Assembly: GCA_011048855.1 (NCBI GenBank)
Contig: DSCZ01000304.1
Span: 1-7,394 of the forward strand
Origin: Desulfobacteraceae bacterium
GTDB taxonomy: Bacteria; Desulfobacterota; DSM-4660; Desulfatiglandales; Desulfatiglandaceae
Reading direction: 5' to 3'
Length of the DNA: 7,394 bases
In this document: piece after piece, positions 1-6,846 of the stretch
How positions within the stretch are numbered: position 1 is the stretch's first letter
Layout: every line of letters begins with the position of its first letter
The notes under the pieces: generated by a model
Told to the model about the DNA's origin: nothing
The model's database searches: none
What the model saw: the letters and a program-made list of their open reading frames with translations, nothing else
Made by a program: the position numbers and the translations under genes

Positions 1-2
1 GG

Positions 3-551
3 AAAATTGCGTCTCTTGTTCGTCGGGCGGTTAAGACCAAGCCTGATGGCCGTTATGAGGAAATGGGCATCCGCAGTTTTGGTAAGGGCACGTTCCAGAA
101 GCCGGTGTTGACAGGCAAGCAGATCGGCAACAAACGGATTTACACCATCCACGAAGGCGACCTCGTCTTCAACAATGTCTTTGCTTGGGAAAAGGCGATA
201 GCCGTCGCCAAGGCCGAAGACCATGGCCGGGTCGGATCACATCGCTTCATTACCTATGTGCCCCACGAAGGGCAGGGCATCTCGGAATTCCTCTGTCACC
301 ATTTTCCGGGAGAACGCGGGATCGAAGACATCCGAGCCGCTCCACCTGGCTCGGCAGGAAGAAACCGGACACTTGGGCTCAAAAAGCTGGAAAAGATCCA
401 CGTGCCCGTCCCTGAATACGACAAACAGAAGCGCTTCGCGGAAATCGCCAAACGTCGGCAGCTCATCCAGCTTGAAACCACTGTCATCGAGAAGGAGCTT
501 AAGGCCTTTCATGCAGGCCTACTCGCCAAGGCCTTTCGGGGGGAACTATGA
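3..551 (+). CDS. hsdS: Type I restriction-modification specificity subunit (HsdS), C-terminal part, truncated by window edge
   Basis: The reading frame is open from the first complete codon at base 3, so the start lies upstream; the ATG at 63 is internal. The visible 182 residues are the second target-recognition domain and the C-terminal conserved helix of HsdS, the subunit that gives the methylase/endonuclease complex its DNA sequence specificity. Family-typical stretches are GIRSFGKGTF (residues 22-31 of the visible part), GDLVFNNVFAWE, a GSHRF segment, the PGSAGRNRTLG segment, and the helical tail ending LLAKAFRGEL. Full HsdS proteins usually have about 400-600 residues, so about two thirds is missing here. 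The stop overlaps the next ATG by four bases, coupling it to the SIR2 gene. No hsdR or hsdM is visible; hsdM would be expected upstream. It could be a stand-alone S-like subunit of a methylation-based defence system instead of a classical type I enzyme. Confidence 0.9.
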   Translation, partial: KIASLVRRAVKTKPDGRYEEMGIRSFGKGTFQKPVLTGKQIGNKRIYTIHEGDLVFNNVFAWEKAIAVAKAEDHGRVGSHRFITYVPHEGQGISEFLCHHFPGERGIEDIRAAPPGSAGRNRTLGLKKLEKIHVPVPEYDKQKRFAEIAKRRQLIQLETTVIEKELKAFHAGLLAKAFRGEL

Positions 552-3500
552 GCAAAGAATTCGAAGCCGATGTGCCAGACTCCATCCGTCCCTTTTTGAA
601 TGAAATTGCGACGAGCCTATGGGCTCGGCGCGCTGCTGTTATGGTTGGCGCCGGCTTCAGCAAGAGCGCAGGCGATGAATTTCCCGATTGGAACCAGCTG
701 GGCGACCTTTTATATCAGAAAGCGCATGGGGTTAAGCCTGATCCAGCCAAACAAAAGTATCTGAATGTCTTGCGGCTGGCTGAAGAAGTGCAGGCGGCCA
801 TCGGTCGGCCCGCGCTGGAGAACTTGATTCGATCCAACATCCCGGATCTGGACAATGAGCCTTCCAGCCTTCATGTTGAGCTTCTTGAGTTGCTGTGGGT
901 CGATGTGTTCACCACCAATTACGATACCTTGCTTGAACGGGCCAGCGCCAAGGTCGTGATCCGGCGATATGAGCCGGTTGTCAACAAAGAGGACATCCCT
1001 TATGCCATCAAGCCTAGGATTGTGAAGCTGCACGGCAGCTTCCCGTCTGATCGTCCCTTTATCATCACCGAAGAGGATTATCGGCGTTATCCGCATGACT
1101 ACGCCCCTTTCGTCAACACCGTTCAGCAGGCGCTTCTTGAGAACACCTTCTGCCTGATCGGATTTTCCGGGGACGACCCCAATTTCTTTCATTGGATTGG
1201 CTGGATACGGGACAATCTCGGCAGAGAAAAGATGCAAAAAATCTATCTTGTCGGGGTGTTTGATCTGTCGATTGCCAGCCTGCAACTCCTGGCGCAACGC
1301 GGGATTGTTGTCGTTGACCTTTCTTGTTGCCACGGGATCGAGAAACACGACCACAAAAAGGCATTGAGTTGGTTTTTCGAGTACATACGGTCGAAAAAGC
1401 CGGATGCCCTCGATTGGCCTTGCAACCCCAAAACAATGCATCCCGCCCATGGCGCGGATCGTATGCAAGAGGTTCAAAAGATCACGGAAGAATGGCGGCA
1501 GCAGCGGCAGGCCTATCCCGGCTGGCTGATCCTGCCGCATGGCAACCGCGAGAACTTGTGGGTATTTACGAAAGCCTGGGTTAACTACCTTCCGGACACG
1601 GAAAAATCGCCCCCTGGTTTGGATATTGAATACGTTTTCGAGCTGATCTGGCGGCTTGAACGATGTTTACTGCCGGTTTTCAACAACATCGCAGAGTTTT
1701 GCGAAAAACTCCTCGAAAAGTACTGGCCATTTCAAAAAGGAAATCCGCCCGCGAACTGCCAGATCCGCCCTGGAGAAGAGAAATTTCAAGATCTGAAATG
1801 GGATGACCTCCGGCAGGCGTGGCTGGCCATCGCGGTGGCGATGCTGCGCTTTTATCGGGAGGAGGGATATCTCGATAAATGGAGGGAAGCAGAAAATCGG
1901 ATTAAAACCCTTTCCGACCATCTTTCGGCGGAACAAAGGGAGTTTCTGAATTACGAAGGTTTTCTCTTCAGCCTTTTTACCCTGGATCTGCCAAACGCCA
2001 AGCAGCGACTTGAAAACTGGCGACCCAACGAAGCGCAGCCCTACTGGATGGCTAAGCGTGCTGCCGGACTTGCTGAAATTGGTTTGCTCAGTGAGGCGGA
2101 AACAATTTCCAGGGATGCACTTGAAAACGTCAGGAAAAAACTGAATCAGAAGGTTGGTACGACAGATCTTACCCTGGTTTCCCTGGAAAGCAATGCGATG
2201 CTTTTGGGGAAATACATTCAGGATGCCGCTGCTCTCGAAAAGGGCGAGTGGGGAACACTGCAAGACAAAAGGACACAATTCAATGATCGATGGAATGAAT
2301 TAAAGGGGTTCAAGTGCGACCCATGGAACGAAATAAAGTTATTTGAGCTGACTCTGAAAAATCCGCCGGTTGAGAGGAAAATCGTTACTGAGAAACGAGA
2401 ACTTGATATAGGCCGGGTCACTCGATCTCGCCACTTTAGCAGTACCGACCAGGAAGGACTTAGCGCCTATGCCTTCCTCCGATTCTGCGAAGAGGTTGGT
2501 CTAGCATTTCTTATCGGCAATTATACGCTGACGACAAATACCGCCGTGGGAAGTCTGCAATGCATTTCGCGATTTTCTTTTTTTTGGGCGGTTGCCACGC
2601 TTGTTAGAGTGGGGGATACAAAGGCCGTTGACAACTTGTTCAGCCGCGAGTCCGTTTACAGATTCACTGCCAATGAGGCTGATCAGCTCATTCAAAGCTA
2701 CCTTGATGCGCTCAATAAATGCAGGGATGACATTCGCTCGGGCGATGCTTTCCGAAATGACAGTTACGGTGTGCGTCTCGCCCAGTTGCTTCCTGAAATC
2801 ATGTCGAGGCTTTGTTGCAAATGCTCTATTCGGACAAAGCGTCGTATTCTTGAGTTTGTTACTGAGCTCTATGCTTCAACTGATAAAACGAAATACCGCA
2901 ATGTGAAAAATTTGACCGAGCGGCTCATAATCTCTCTGTCTGAAGTGGAGCAATACAGCATTGTTCCCGATTTACTGAAGATACCTTTCCCCGAAGATTT
3001 GAATCTACTCGTCAAAGATGAGTTCCTGAACCCCTTCCTGCTGCTCGAACTCAATCAGAAGCCTGAATGTGCACCGGCCATGGAAATTCAGCCCGGATTG
3101 GTAGACCATTTGTTCCGGCAAGCGGCGTTGGACAACTCAGATCGACGACGTTGGGCGATAACATCTCTGGTAACACTGCACAAATTACAGCTGCTCGATG
3201 ACAGCCAGAGCAAAAAGCTCGCAGGAGCCATTTGGCGTGTAACTGACCATTACGGCCTGCCGGATGGAACGGATTTTTACAAATTTGTTTTTCTACGTCT
3301 TCCTCACCCTGATAACATTGACCCTGTTCAACGTTTCAAAAACTATGTCAAATCCACGCCTTTCCCGACCCAAAAAAACAAGCAAGATAGGGGCGTCGGT
3401 ATAACGGCGGGCTATATCCCCATCGTGCCCGAGATTATTGGAGCAAACAGGAATGGCGGAAGCATCTGGACAGCGGAAGATGCCGTTGAGATTCTGCAAC

Positions 3501-4273
3501 GCTTGCTCGAATGGTGGGACGCCGACAAGGATAGACTGAGTGAAAAGGAACCTGCGACTGCTGGGTTTCCATCAATATCAGAGGAGTTTAGATCGAGATT
3601 TTCCCGTTTAGTCGAATTGCTCGCTGAAGTAGTAGGTCCAAAACTCAGTGCGGATTCTCTTGACAATATTAAAACTTCACTCAGCCGACTTCTTAAAGAA
3701 ATACGGGAGTACGAATTGCCTGTCCTGGAGGCTGAAGCGGCGTGTCTTCACTTATACCCTGAGCAGAAAGCTGATGTTTATCAACGAATCAATGAAGCAT
3801 TGATTTCAAATCAAGATAACATCGAAAAGGATGGGCTAAAGGCAATCGCCAAGATTATTCTCGGTGGTATTGATGCCGAGACCAGTTCACTGCAGCCCGA
3901 TCCAGTATTTATGCTAAGCCAGTACCTCACATGGCGCCCCGCATATTCTATAACCCCAGCGCTGTGGATCGTTGTTCGTATTTTGAAAAATTCGCCAACC
4001 AGTTTCTCCCACAGCCTTGAAGCAGCGACCCAAAGGCGACTTAGTAGGCTGCTTACCGAAACCGCATATGATAACGACAATCCAGATCTTAATTTTGACG
4101 AGAAATTGGAAGTGCGCCGCATCTCATCAATTTTGGCAGCGGCACTCTGGACATATTATAATTTGCGGAGCTTATCCGTTCCAGAGGTCGTTGAAAAATG
4201 GCGTGAGGCATGTCTGTCTCCTGATGAGTTTTCCGAAATTAGAAACGCATGGGGAGATTGCGATACAGTATGA
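548..4273 (+). CDS. Large SIR2-domain protein, probable NAD-depleting anti-phage effector (defence-associated sirtuin type)
   Basis: This 1241-residue protein starts with a SIR2-like domain (about residues 15-290). Visible motifs are the nucleotide-binding GAGFSKSAG (34-42) followed by FPDW, TTNYDTLLE (122-130), KLHGS (160-164) and GFSGDDPNF (205-213). N124 and H162 fit the catalytic Asn/His pair of NAD-cleaving defence sirtuins such as DSR2 and ThsA; as I recall the Bacillus DSR2 residues (N133 and H171), the spacing of 38 is the same. Residues about 300-1241 look helical and soluble, without a signal peptide, membrane segment or motif I recognise; in DSR-type proteins the C-terminal part senses phage proteins, so a sensor or oligomerisation role is inferred. 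The ATG overlaps the hsdS stop (ATGA) and follows a G-rich ribosome binding site at 538-544. Its stop overlaps the next start by four bases. The SIR2 assignment is firm; NADase activity and the trigger are inferred. Confidence 0.88.
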   Translation: MSKEFEADVPDSIRPFLNEIATSLWARRAAVMVGAGFSKSAGDEFPDWNQLGDLLYQKAHGVKPDPAKQKYLNVLRLAEEVQAAIGRPALENLIRSNIPDLDNEPSSLHVELLELLWVDVFTTNYDTLLERASAKVVIRRYEPVVNKEDIPYAIKPRIVKLHGSFPSDRPFIITEEDYRRYPHDYAPFVNTVQQALLENTFCLIGFSGDDPNFFHWIGWIRDNLGREKMQKIYLVGVFDLSIASLQLLAQRGIVVVDLSCCHGIEKHDHKKALSWFFEYIRSKKPDALDWPCNPKTMHPAHGADRMQEVQKITEEWRQQRQAYPGWLILPHGNRENLWVFTKAWVNYLPDTEKSPPGLDIEYVFELIWRLERCLLPVFNNIAEFCEKLLEKYWPFQKGNPPANCQIRPGEEKFQDLKWDDLRQAWLAIAVAMLRFYREEGYLDKWREAENRIKTLSDHLSAEQREFLNYEGFLFSLFTLDLPNAKQRLENWRPNEAQPYWMAKRAAGLAEIGLLSEAETISRDALENVRKKLNQKVGTTDLTLVSLESNAMLLGKYIQDAAALEKGEWGTLQDKRTQFNDRWNELKGFKCDPWNEIKLFELTLKNPPVERKIVTEKRELDIGRVTRSRHFSSTDQEGLSAYAFLRFCEEVGLAFLIGNYTLTTNTAVGSLQCISRFSFFWAVATLVRVGDTKAVDNLFSRESVYRFTANEADQLIQSYLDALNKCRDDIRSGDAFRNDSYGVRLAQLLPEIMSRLCCKCSIRTKRRILEFVTELYASTDKTKYRNVKNLTERLIISLSEVEQYSIVPDLLKIPFPEDLNLLVKDEFLNPFLLLELNQKPECAPAMEIQPGLVDHLFRQAALDNSDRRRWAITSLVTLHKLQLLDDSQSKKLAGAIWRVTDHYGLPDGTDFYKFVFLRLPHPDNIDPVQRFKNYVKSTPFPTQKNKQDRGVGITAGYIPIVPEIIGANRNGGSIWTAEDAVEILQRLLEWWDADKDRLSEKEPATAGFPSISEEFRSRFSRLVELLAEVVGPKLSADSLDNIKTSLSRLLKEIREYELPVLEAEAACLHLYPEQKADVYQRINEALISNQDNIEKDGLKAIAKIILGGIDAETSSLQPDPVFMLSQYLTWRPAYSITPALWIVVRILKNSPTSFSHSLEAATQRRLSRLLTETAYDNDNPDLNFDEKLEVRRISSILAAALWTYYNLRSLSVPEVVEKWREACLSPDEFSEIRNAWGDCDTV

Positions 4274-5181
4274 CTCAGAAAATTATCCAGATTCCAACTC
4301 TGAACGACAACCCTCAAGATTTCACACAGCTGTTCGGGACATGGAGCGAGGCGAATGACTATTATGCAGATATTTGCTTCGACTTTTCCGTTTGCCGCTT
4401 TCTGCGGCCAACCGCCGTGGCCTTTCTCGGTGGCCTGGCGCGATTAATCGAGTCACGTTTCGGGTCTGTCACTTTCGACTGGAGCACCTTGCATGATTCC
4501 TGGGTAAAAACCACGATTCGCCAGAACGGATTTGCCTCCGTCTTTGGCGACCCATCAGCTCCCTGGGATGGCACCTCGATTCCCTATCGAGAAGATAGTG
4601 CTCTTGATATGAATGGCGTTATGGATTATCTGACCTATGACTGGCTCGGCAAAGGCTGGGGTAAAACACATCTCAGTGAACGTGTTAGAGATGCCATCGC
4701 TGGTAAAATGTGGGAAATCTACAATAATGCATTCGAGCATAGCGATTCTAAGATTGGCATTTTTTCTTGCGGTCAACATTTTAAAAGAAAGAATGAACTA
4801 TGCTTATCTGCAATTGATTTTGGACTGGGAATTCCAGCGAAAATAAGGAATTTTGTTGGAACAGATTCCCGAGCACAATCTTTACCTTCTGATGCCTGTT
4901 TGCGTTGGGCTTTCACACGGGGGAAAAGTACCTGTACTGGTGGAGTCGCTCGAGGTCTGGGCCTCGATCTGCTCAAGGAATTCATAAGGGTCAATCAGGG
5001 CAAATTGGAGATTTACAGTAACGACGGTTATGCCCTTGTCGATAAAGATGGCGAGCGGTACGAAAACCAAGACATCTCGTTTGAAGGCACGGTGGTCCAC
5101 ATCACACTACGCTGTGACGAGAAGCTCTACCGGTTCCGAGACGAGGCAGGGGTAAGTATGAACAGGAGAAGAGAATCATGA
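4270..5181 (+). CDS. GHKL-type ATPase with STAS-like N-terminal segment
   Basis: A 303-residue soluble protein whose C-terminal half has the Bergerat ATP-binding fold shared by histidine kinases, anti-sigma kinases, Hsp90 and MutL. Visible are the N box WEIYNNAFEHS (148-158, with E149, N152/N153 and H157), the G1 box DFGLGI (183-188) and the G2 box GGVARGLGL (224-232). No dimerisation/phosphoacceptor His domain or sensor region is seen, so it is not a classical sensor kinase; the closest functional analogy is an SpoIIAB/RsbW-type protein. Residues about 35-71 (FDFSVCRFLRP, then a helix, then VTFDW) read like a STAS-type strand-helix-strand unit. I chose the ATG at 4270 because it forms an ATGA overlap with the SIR2 stop and has a GGGGAGA site at 4251-4257; an in-frame ATG at 4249 would add seven residues and overlap by 25 bases. 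The stop overlaps the STAS-like gene by four bases. Whether it phosphorylates a partner is unknown. Confidence 0.82.
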   Translation: MTQKIIQIPTLNDNPQDFTQLFGTWSEANDYYADICFDFSVCRFLRPTAVAFLGGLARLIESRFGSVTFDWSTLHDSWVKTTIRQNGFASVFGDPSAPWDGTSIPYREDSALDMNGVMDYLTYDWLGKGWGKTHLSERVRDAIAGKMWEIYNNAFEHSDSKIGIFSCGQHFKRKNELCLSAIDFGLGIPAKIRNFVGTDSRAQSLPSDACLRWAFTRGKSTCTGGVARGLGLDLLKEFIRVNQGKLEIYSNDGYALVDKDGERYENQDISFEGTVVHITLRCDEKLYRFRDEAGVSMNRRRES

Positions 5182-5528
5182 AACTATTCATCAAGGACCA
5201 GATCGGCCCACGCTGCATCATCAAGGAAGACGGGCAAAAGATCTACGACGCTATCCACGGGGCGCTGCAAAACGGTGAAACGGTCACCCTCGACTTCGAA
5301 GGTGTCAGCCAGTTTGCCTCGCCATTTTTCAATTTCGCTATCGGCCAGTTGCTGAAGGACATCGCCGAGGCCGACCTGCGCCGTCTGTTGCAGATCGAAC
5401 ATCTCAACGAGACCGGCAAGATGGTGGTTGAACGGGTCATCGAAAACGCCGCCAAATACCACGGCGACAAGGATTACCGCAAAATTGTCGATGACATTCT
5501 GGAACAGCAGGCCAAGGAGTCGGACTGA
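5178..5528 (+). CDS. Small STAS-like domain protein (DUF4325 type)
   Basis: A 116-residue protein. The stretch VTLDFEGVSQFASPFFN (36-52), followed by a helix, is the core of STAS-like DUF4325 proteins, relatives of anti-anti-sigma factors such as SpoIIAA. In SpoIIAA the regulatory serine sits at the start of the helix after the corresponding strand; S48 is at about that place here and is a candidate phosphorylation site (inference). No signal peptide or membrane segment is seen. The start is well supported by AGGAGA at 5164-5169, eight bases upstream, and by ATGA overlap with the upstream GHKL ATPase. The stop shares one base with the PIN gene start. Adjacency to a GHKL ATPase argues for a partner-switching pair. 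The C-terminal helix (about 74-116) is charged and could bind a partner. Confidence 0.75.
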   Translation: MKLFIKDQIGPRCIIKEDGQKIYDAIHGALQNGETVTLDFEGVSQFASPFFNFAIGQLLKDIAEADLRRLLQIEHLNETGKMVVERVIENAAKYHGDKDYRKIVDDILEQQAKESD

Positions 5529-6142
5529 TGGCGATTAACTATACCGTGCAGGCCGAGGTGGTCGACATCTCTGCAGATACCCCGAAGGCCGAAGATGCGT
5601 TTCTGGTGGACACCAATGTCTGGTACTGGACGACATATCCCAATGCAACGTCGCACATCCCGAACCACATTTCCGATTACCCCGGCTATCTGAACAATGC
5701 CTTAGGGGCATCGGCAAAGATTTTTCGCTCAGGCCTGACACTTGCCGAATTGTCCCACATTATAGAGAAAACGGAACGTGAGATTTATGAGCGCAATATT
5801 GGCAACAGCATTAAGCCGAAAGAATTCCGCCATAATTTGGCTGGCCAACGTGGGCGCGTTGTATCTGAAGTGCAAGCTGCCTGGGCGCAGGTAGCCAGTC
5901 TTGCAGAGCCGTTAGCCATTACCATCGATTCACCTACTGCCACCGCCGCCCTGAACCGGCTGAAAACTGAAAAGGTCGACGGATACGACCTGTTCATTCT
6001 CGAATCCATGCGCACCCACGCCGTGGTGCAGATCATCACCGATGACGGTGACTTCGCCACCGTTCCCGGCATTCAGGTTTTCACCGCCAATCGCAATGTT
6101 ATACATGCTGCCTGCGTCCAAGGGAGATTGACAATCCGATAA
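5528..6142 (+). CDS. PIN-domain ribonuclease-like protein
   Basis: A 204-residue protein with the PIN (PilT N-terminus) nuclease layout. The first strand FLVDTNVWYW (25-34) carries D28; TLAELSHIIE (71-80) supplies E74; VDGYDLFILE (150-159) supplies D151/D154; IITDDGDF (169-176) supplies D172/D173/D175, followed by a last strand ending FTAN. These acidic residues form the metal site that cleaves RNA in VapC-type toxins and related enzymes. It is longer than a typical VapC (about 130-140 residues), with a 20-residue N-terminal extension and an insert after the first strand. The ATG shares one base with the preceding stop (TGATG), with AAGGAG at 5514-5519, eight bases upstream. No classical VapB-type antitoxin is beside it; the upstream STAS-like protein and GHKL ATPase are the natural candidate regulators. 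Catalysis and substrate are inferred. Confidence 0.83.
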   Translation: MAINYTVQAEVVDISADTPKAEDAFLVDTNVWYWTTYPNATSHIPNHISDYPGYLNNALGASAKIFRSGLTLAELSHIIEKTEREIYERNIGNSIKPKEFRHNLAGQRGRVVSEVQAAWAQVASLAEPLAITIDSPTATAALNRLKTEKVDGYDLFILESMRTHAVVQIITDDGDFATVPGIQVFTANRNVIHAACVQGRLTIR

Positions 6143-6424
6143 GCTCAGCCTTCCAGCCGCAGTTCACTATCACCAATCGCTTGGGTCAGGCGATTCCCCG
6201 GATCGTACGGACGGGTGGTTATTAAGGCCATGTTTCGGATAGGGTAAAAGCCATCAGAGATGGCCAGCCCATTATCACCTGGGAGGCCTTCCCGGCGCTG
6301 AAGTCAAGGTCACCCTGGAAATAGAAGCAAAGACCTCGACGGCGCCCCGGACAACGTAGTGCGCACGGCGACCGAAAACAGCCGAACGCTGAAATTCAGC
6401 AGCCAAGGGTTTGAGAAGGAGTGA
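6143..6424 (+). pseudogene. Decayed 3' end of a coding gene, probably a large DUF499/Swt1-like ATPase
   Basis: There is no intact ORF here, but a continuous protein-like text can be read by changing frame. Bases 6142-6222 read a segment containing FTITNRLGQAIPRIVRTGGY, then an in-frame TAA at 6223-6225. The same frame continues to about 6297 with a stretch containing DRVKAI and QPIITWEAFP. The frame changes near 6297 to read EVKVTLEIEA, and changes again near 6335 to read LDGAPDNVVRT, then TENSRTLKFSSQGFEKE and a TGA at 6422-6424. Three lesions in 280 bases indicate a dead remnant. From memory the last part resembles the C-terminal tail of large AAA-type ATPases annotated DUF499 or Swt1-family, which occur in anti-phage loci with DUF1156 methylases; that family call is tentative. 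The remnant begins directly after the PIN stop, so the PIN gene probably abuts a deletion or insertion junction. Confidence 0.5.
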
Positions 6425-6519
6425 GAGAAAATAAAACAAAAAATAATTTTATATTCAAATTATAATATATATTGTATATTAATAAATAATAAATTTTATT
6501 TATAATAAAAGGATTCTAG
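6425..6519 (+). promoter_or_regulatory. Very AT-rich leader with promoter-like elements upstream of the small ORF
   Basis: About 95 bases with almost no G or C, in sharp contrast to both sides. It contains two TATAAT hexamers (6461-6466 and 6501-6506) and several TATATT-like words; no convincing TTGACA-like -35 hexamer sits 16-18 bases upstream of either, so the exact promoter cannot be assigned. The second TATAAT is too close to the start codon to leave an ordinary leader. The segment most likely holds the promoter of the ORF at 6520 and is the type of tract that nucleoid silencers such as H-NS or MvaT favour (inference). Confidence 0.45.
6509..6513 (+). promoter_or_regulatory. Ribosome binding site of the small ORF
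   Basis: AAGGA stands six bases before the ATG at 6520. It is the only purine-rich run in the otherwise A/T-only leader, and it supports this start and the plus-strand reading of the 6520-6846 region. Confidence 0.6.
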
Positions 6520-6846
6520 ATGTCTATCATAATTTTACCTTACGGAGACAACAGTTTTGATTCTGATGATTTAAAATTACATATAGAAGAAACAGGGCGT
6601 GGTTATATAATACAAGGGCAAAAGGCATGTACGCGCGCTCAACACCCAAAGCCAAACAGCCTTGATTGTTGGCTTCGAGATAATTACGCTAGAAATCCTG
6701 ATACAAAGCAGGCGGTTAATGCGGTAATTCACGACCTGTTACAAACCGGAGACTTTGTGGAAGGGCAATTACAGTGCCCGGATAGCGGGCGAAATTGTAA
6801 GGGTCTAAAATTATCGTCGATATCCGGTGTGAATGATATGGCGTGA
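6520..6846 (+). CDS. Small hypothetical protein (108 residues)
   Basis: I do not recognise a named family. The protein starts MSIIILPYGDNSF and has a mixed N-terminal half with two cysteines (C37, C50). A probable helix follows around residues 66-77 (TKQAVNAVIHDL), and it ends with EGQLQCPDSGRNCKGLKL. The C-terminal two-cysteine stretch (CPDSGRNC) resembles tails of short conserved hypothetical proteins from mobile regions, but no function follows from it. There is no signal peptide or membrane segment. Support for it being real: a good ribosome binding site (6509-6513), a preceding AT-rich promoter-like tract, and a protein-like composition. It is separated from the defence operon by the decayed gene, so it is likely an independent monocistronic unit. 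A competing minus-strand frame overlaps its 3' part. Confidence 0.55.
   Translation: MSIIILPYGDNSFDSDDLKLHIEETGRGYIIQGQKACTRAQHPKPNSLDCWLRDNYARNPDTKQAVNAVIHDLLQTGDFVEGQLQCPDSGRNCKGLKLSSISGVNDMA

Noticed and set aside
710..1540. Minus-strand frame of 276 codons opposite the SIR2 domain
   Set aside because: It lies wholly antisense to a gene with clear SIR2 motifs, has no recognisable domain, and no ribosome binding site was found; it is a shadow of codon bias.
1667..2278. Minus-strand frame of 203 codons opposite the SIR2 gene
   Set aside because: Same reasoning: antisense to a continuous coding region, low-complexity composition and no recognised motif.
4249..4269. Earlier ATG for the GHKL ATPase
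   Set aside because: It would overlap the SIR2 gene by 25 bases, and its upstream region has no good ribosome binding site; the ATGA overlap at 4270 matches the other junctions.
6776..6790. Hairpin GCCCG/CGGGC as a terminator
   Set aside because: It lies within the small ORF, lacks a following T run, and is explained by the CPDSGR codons.
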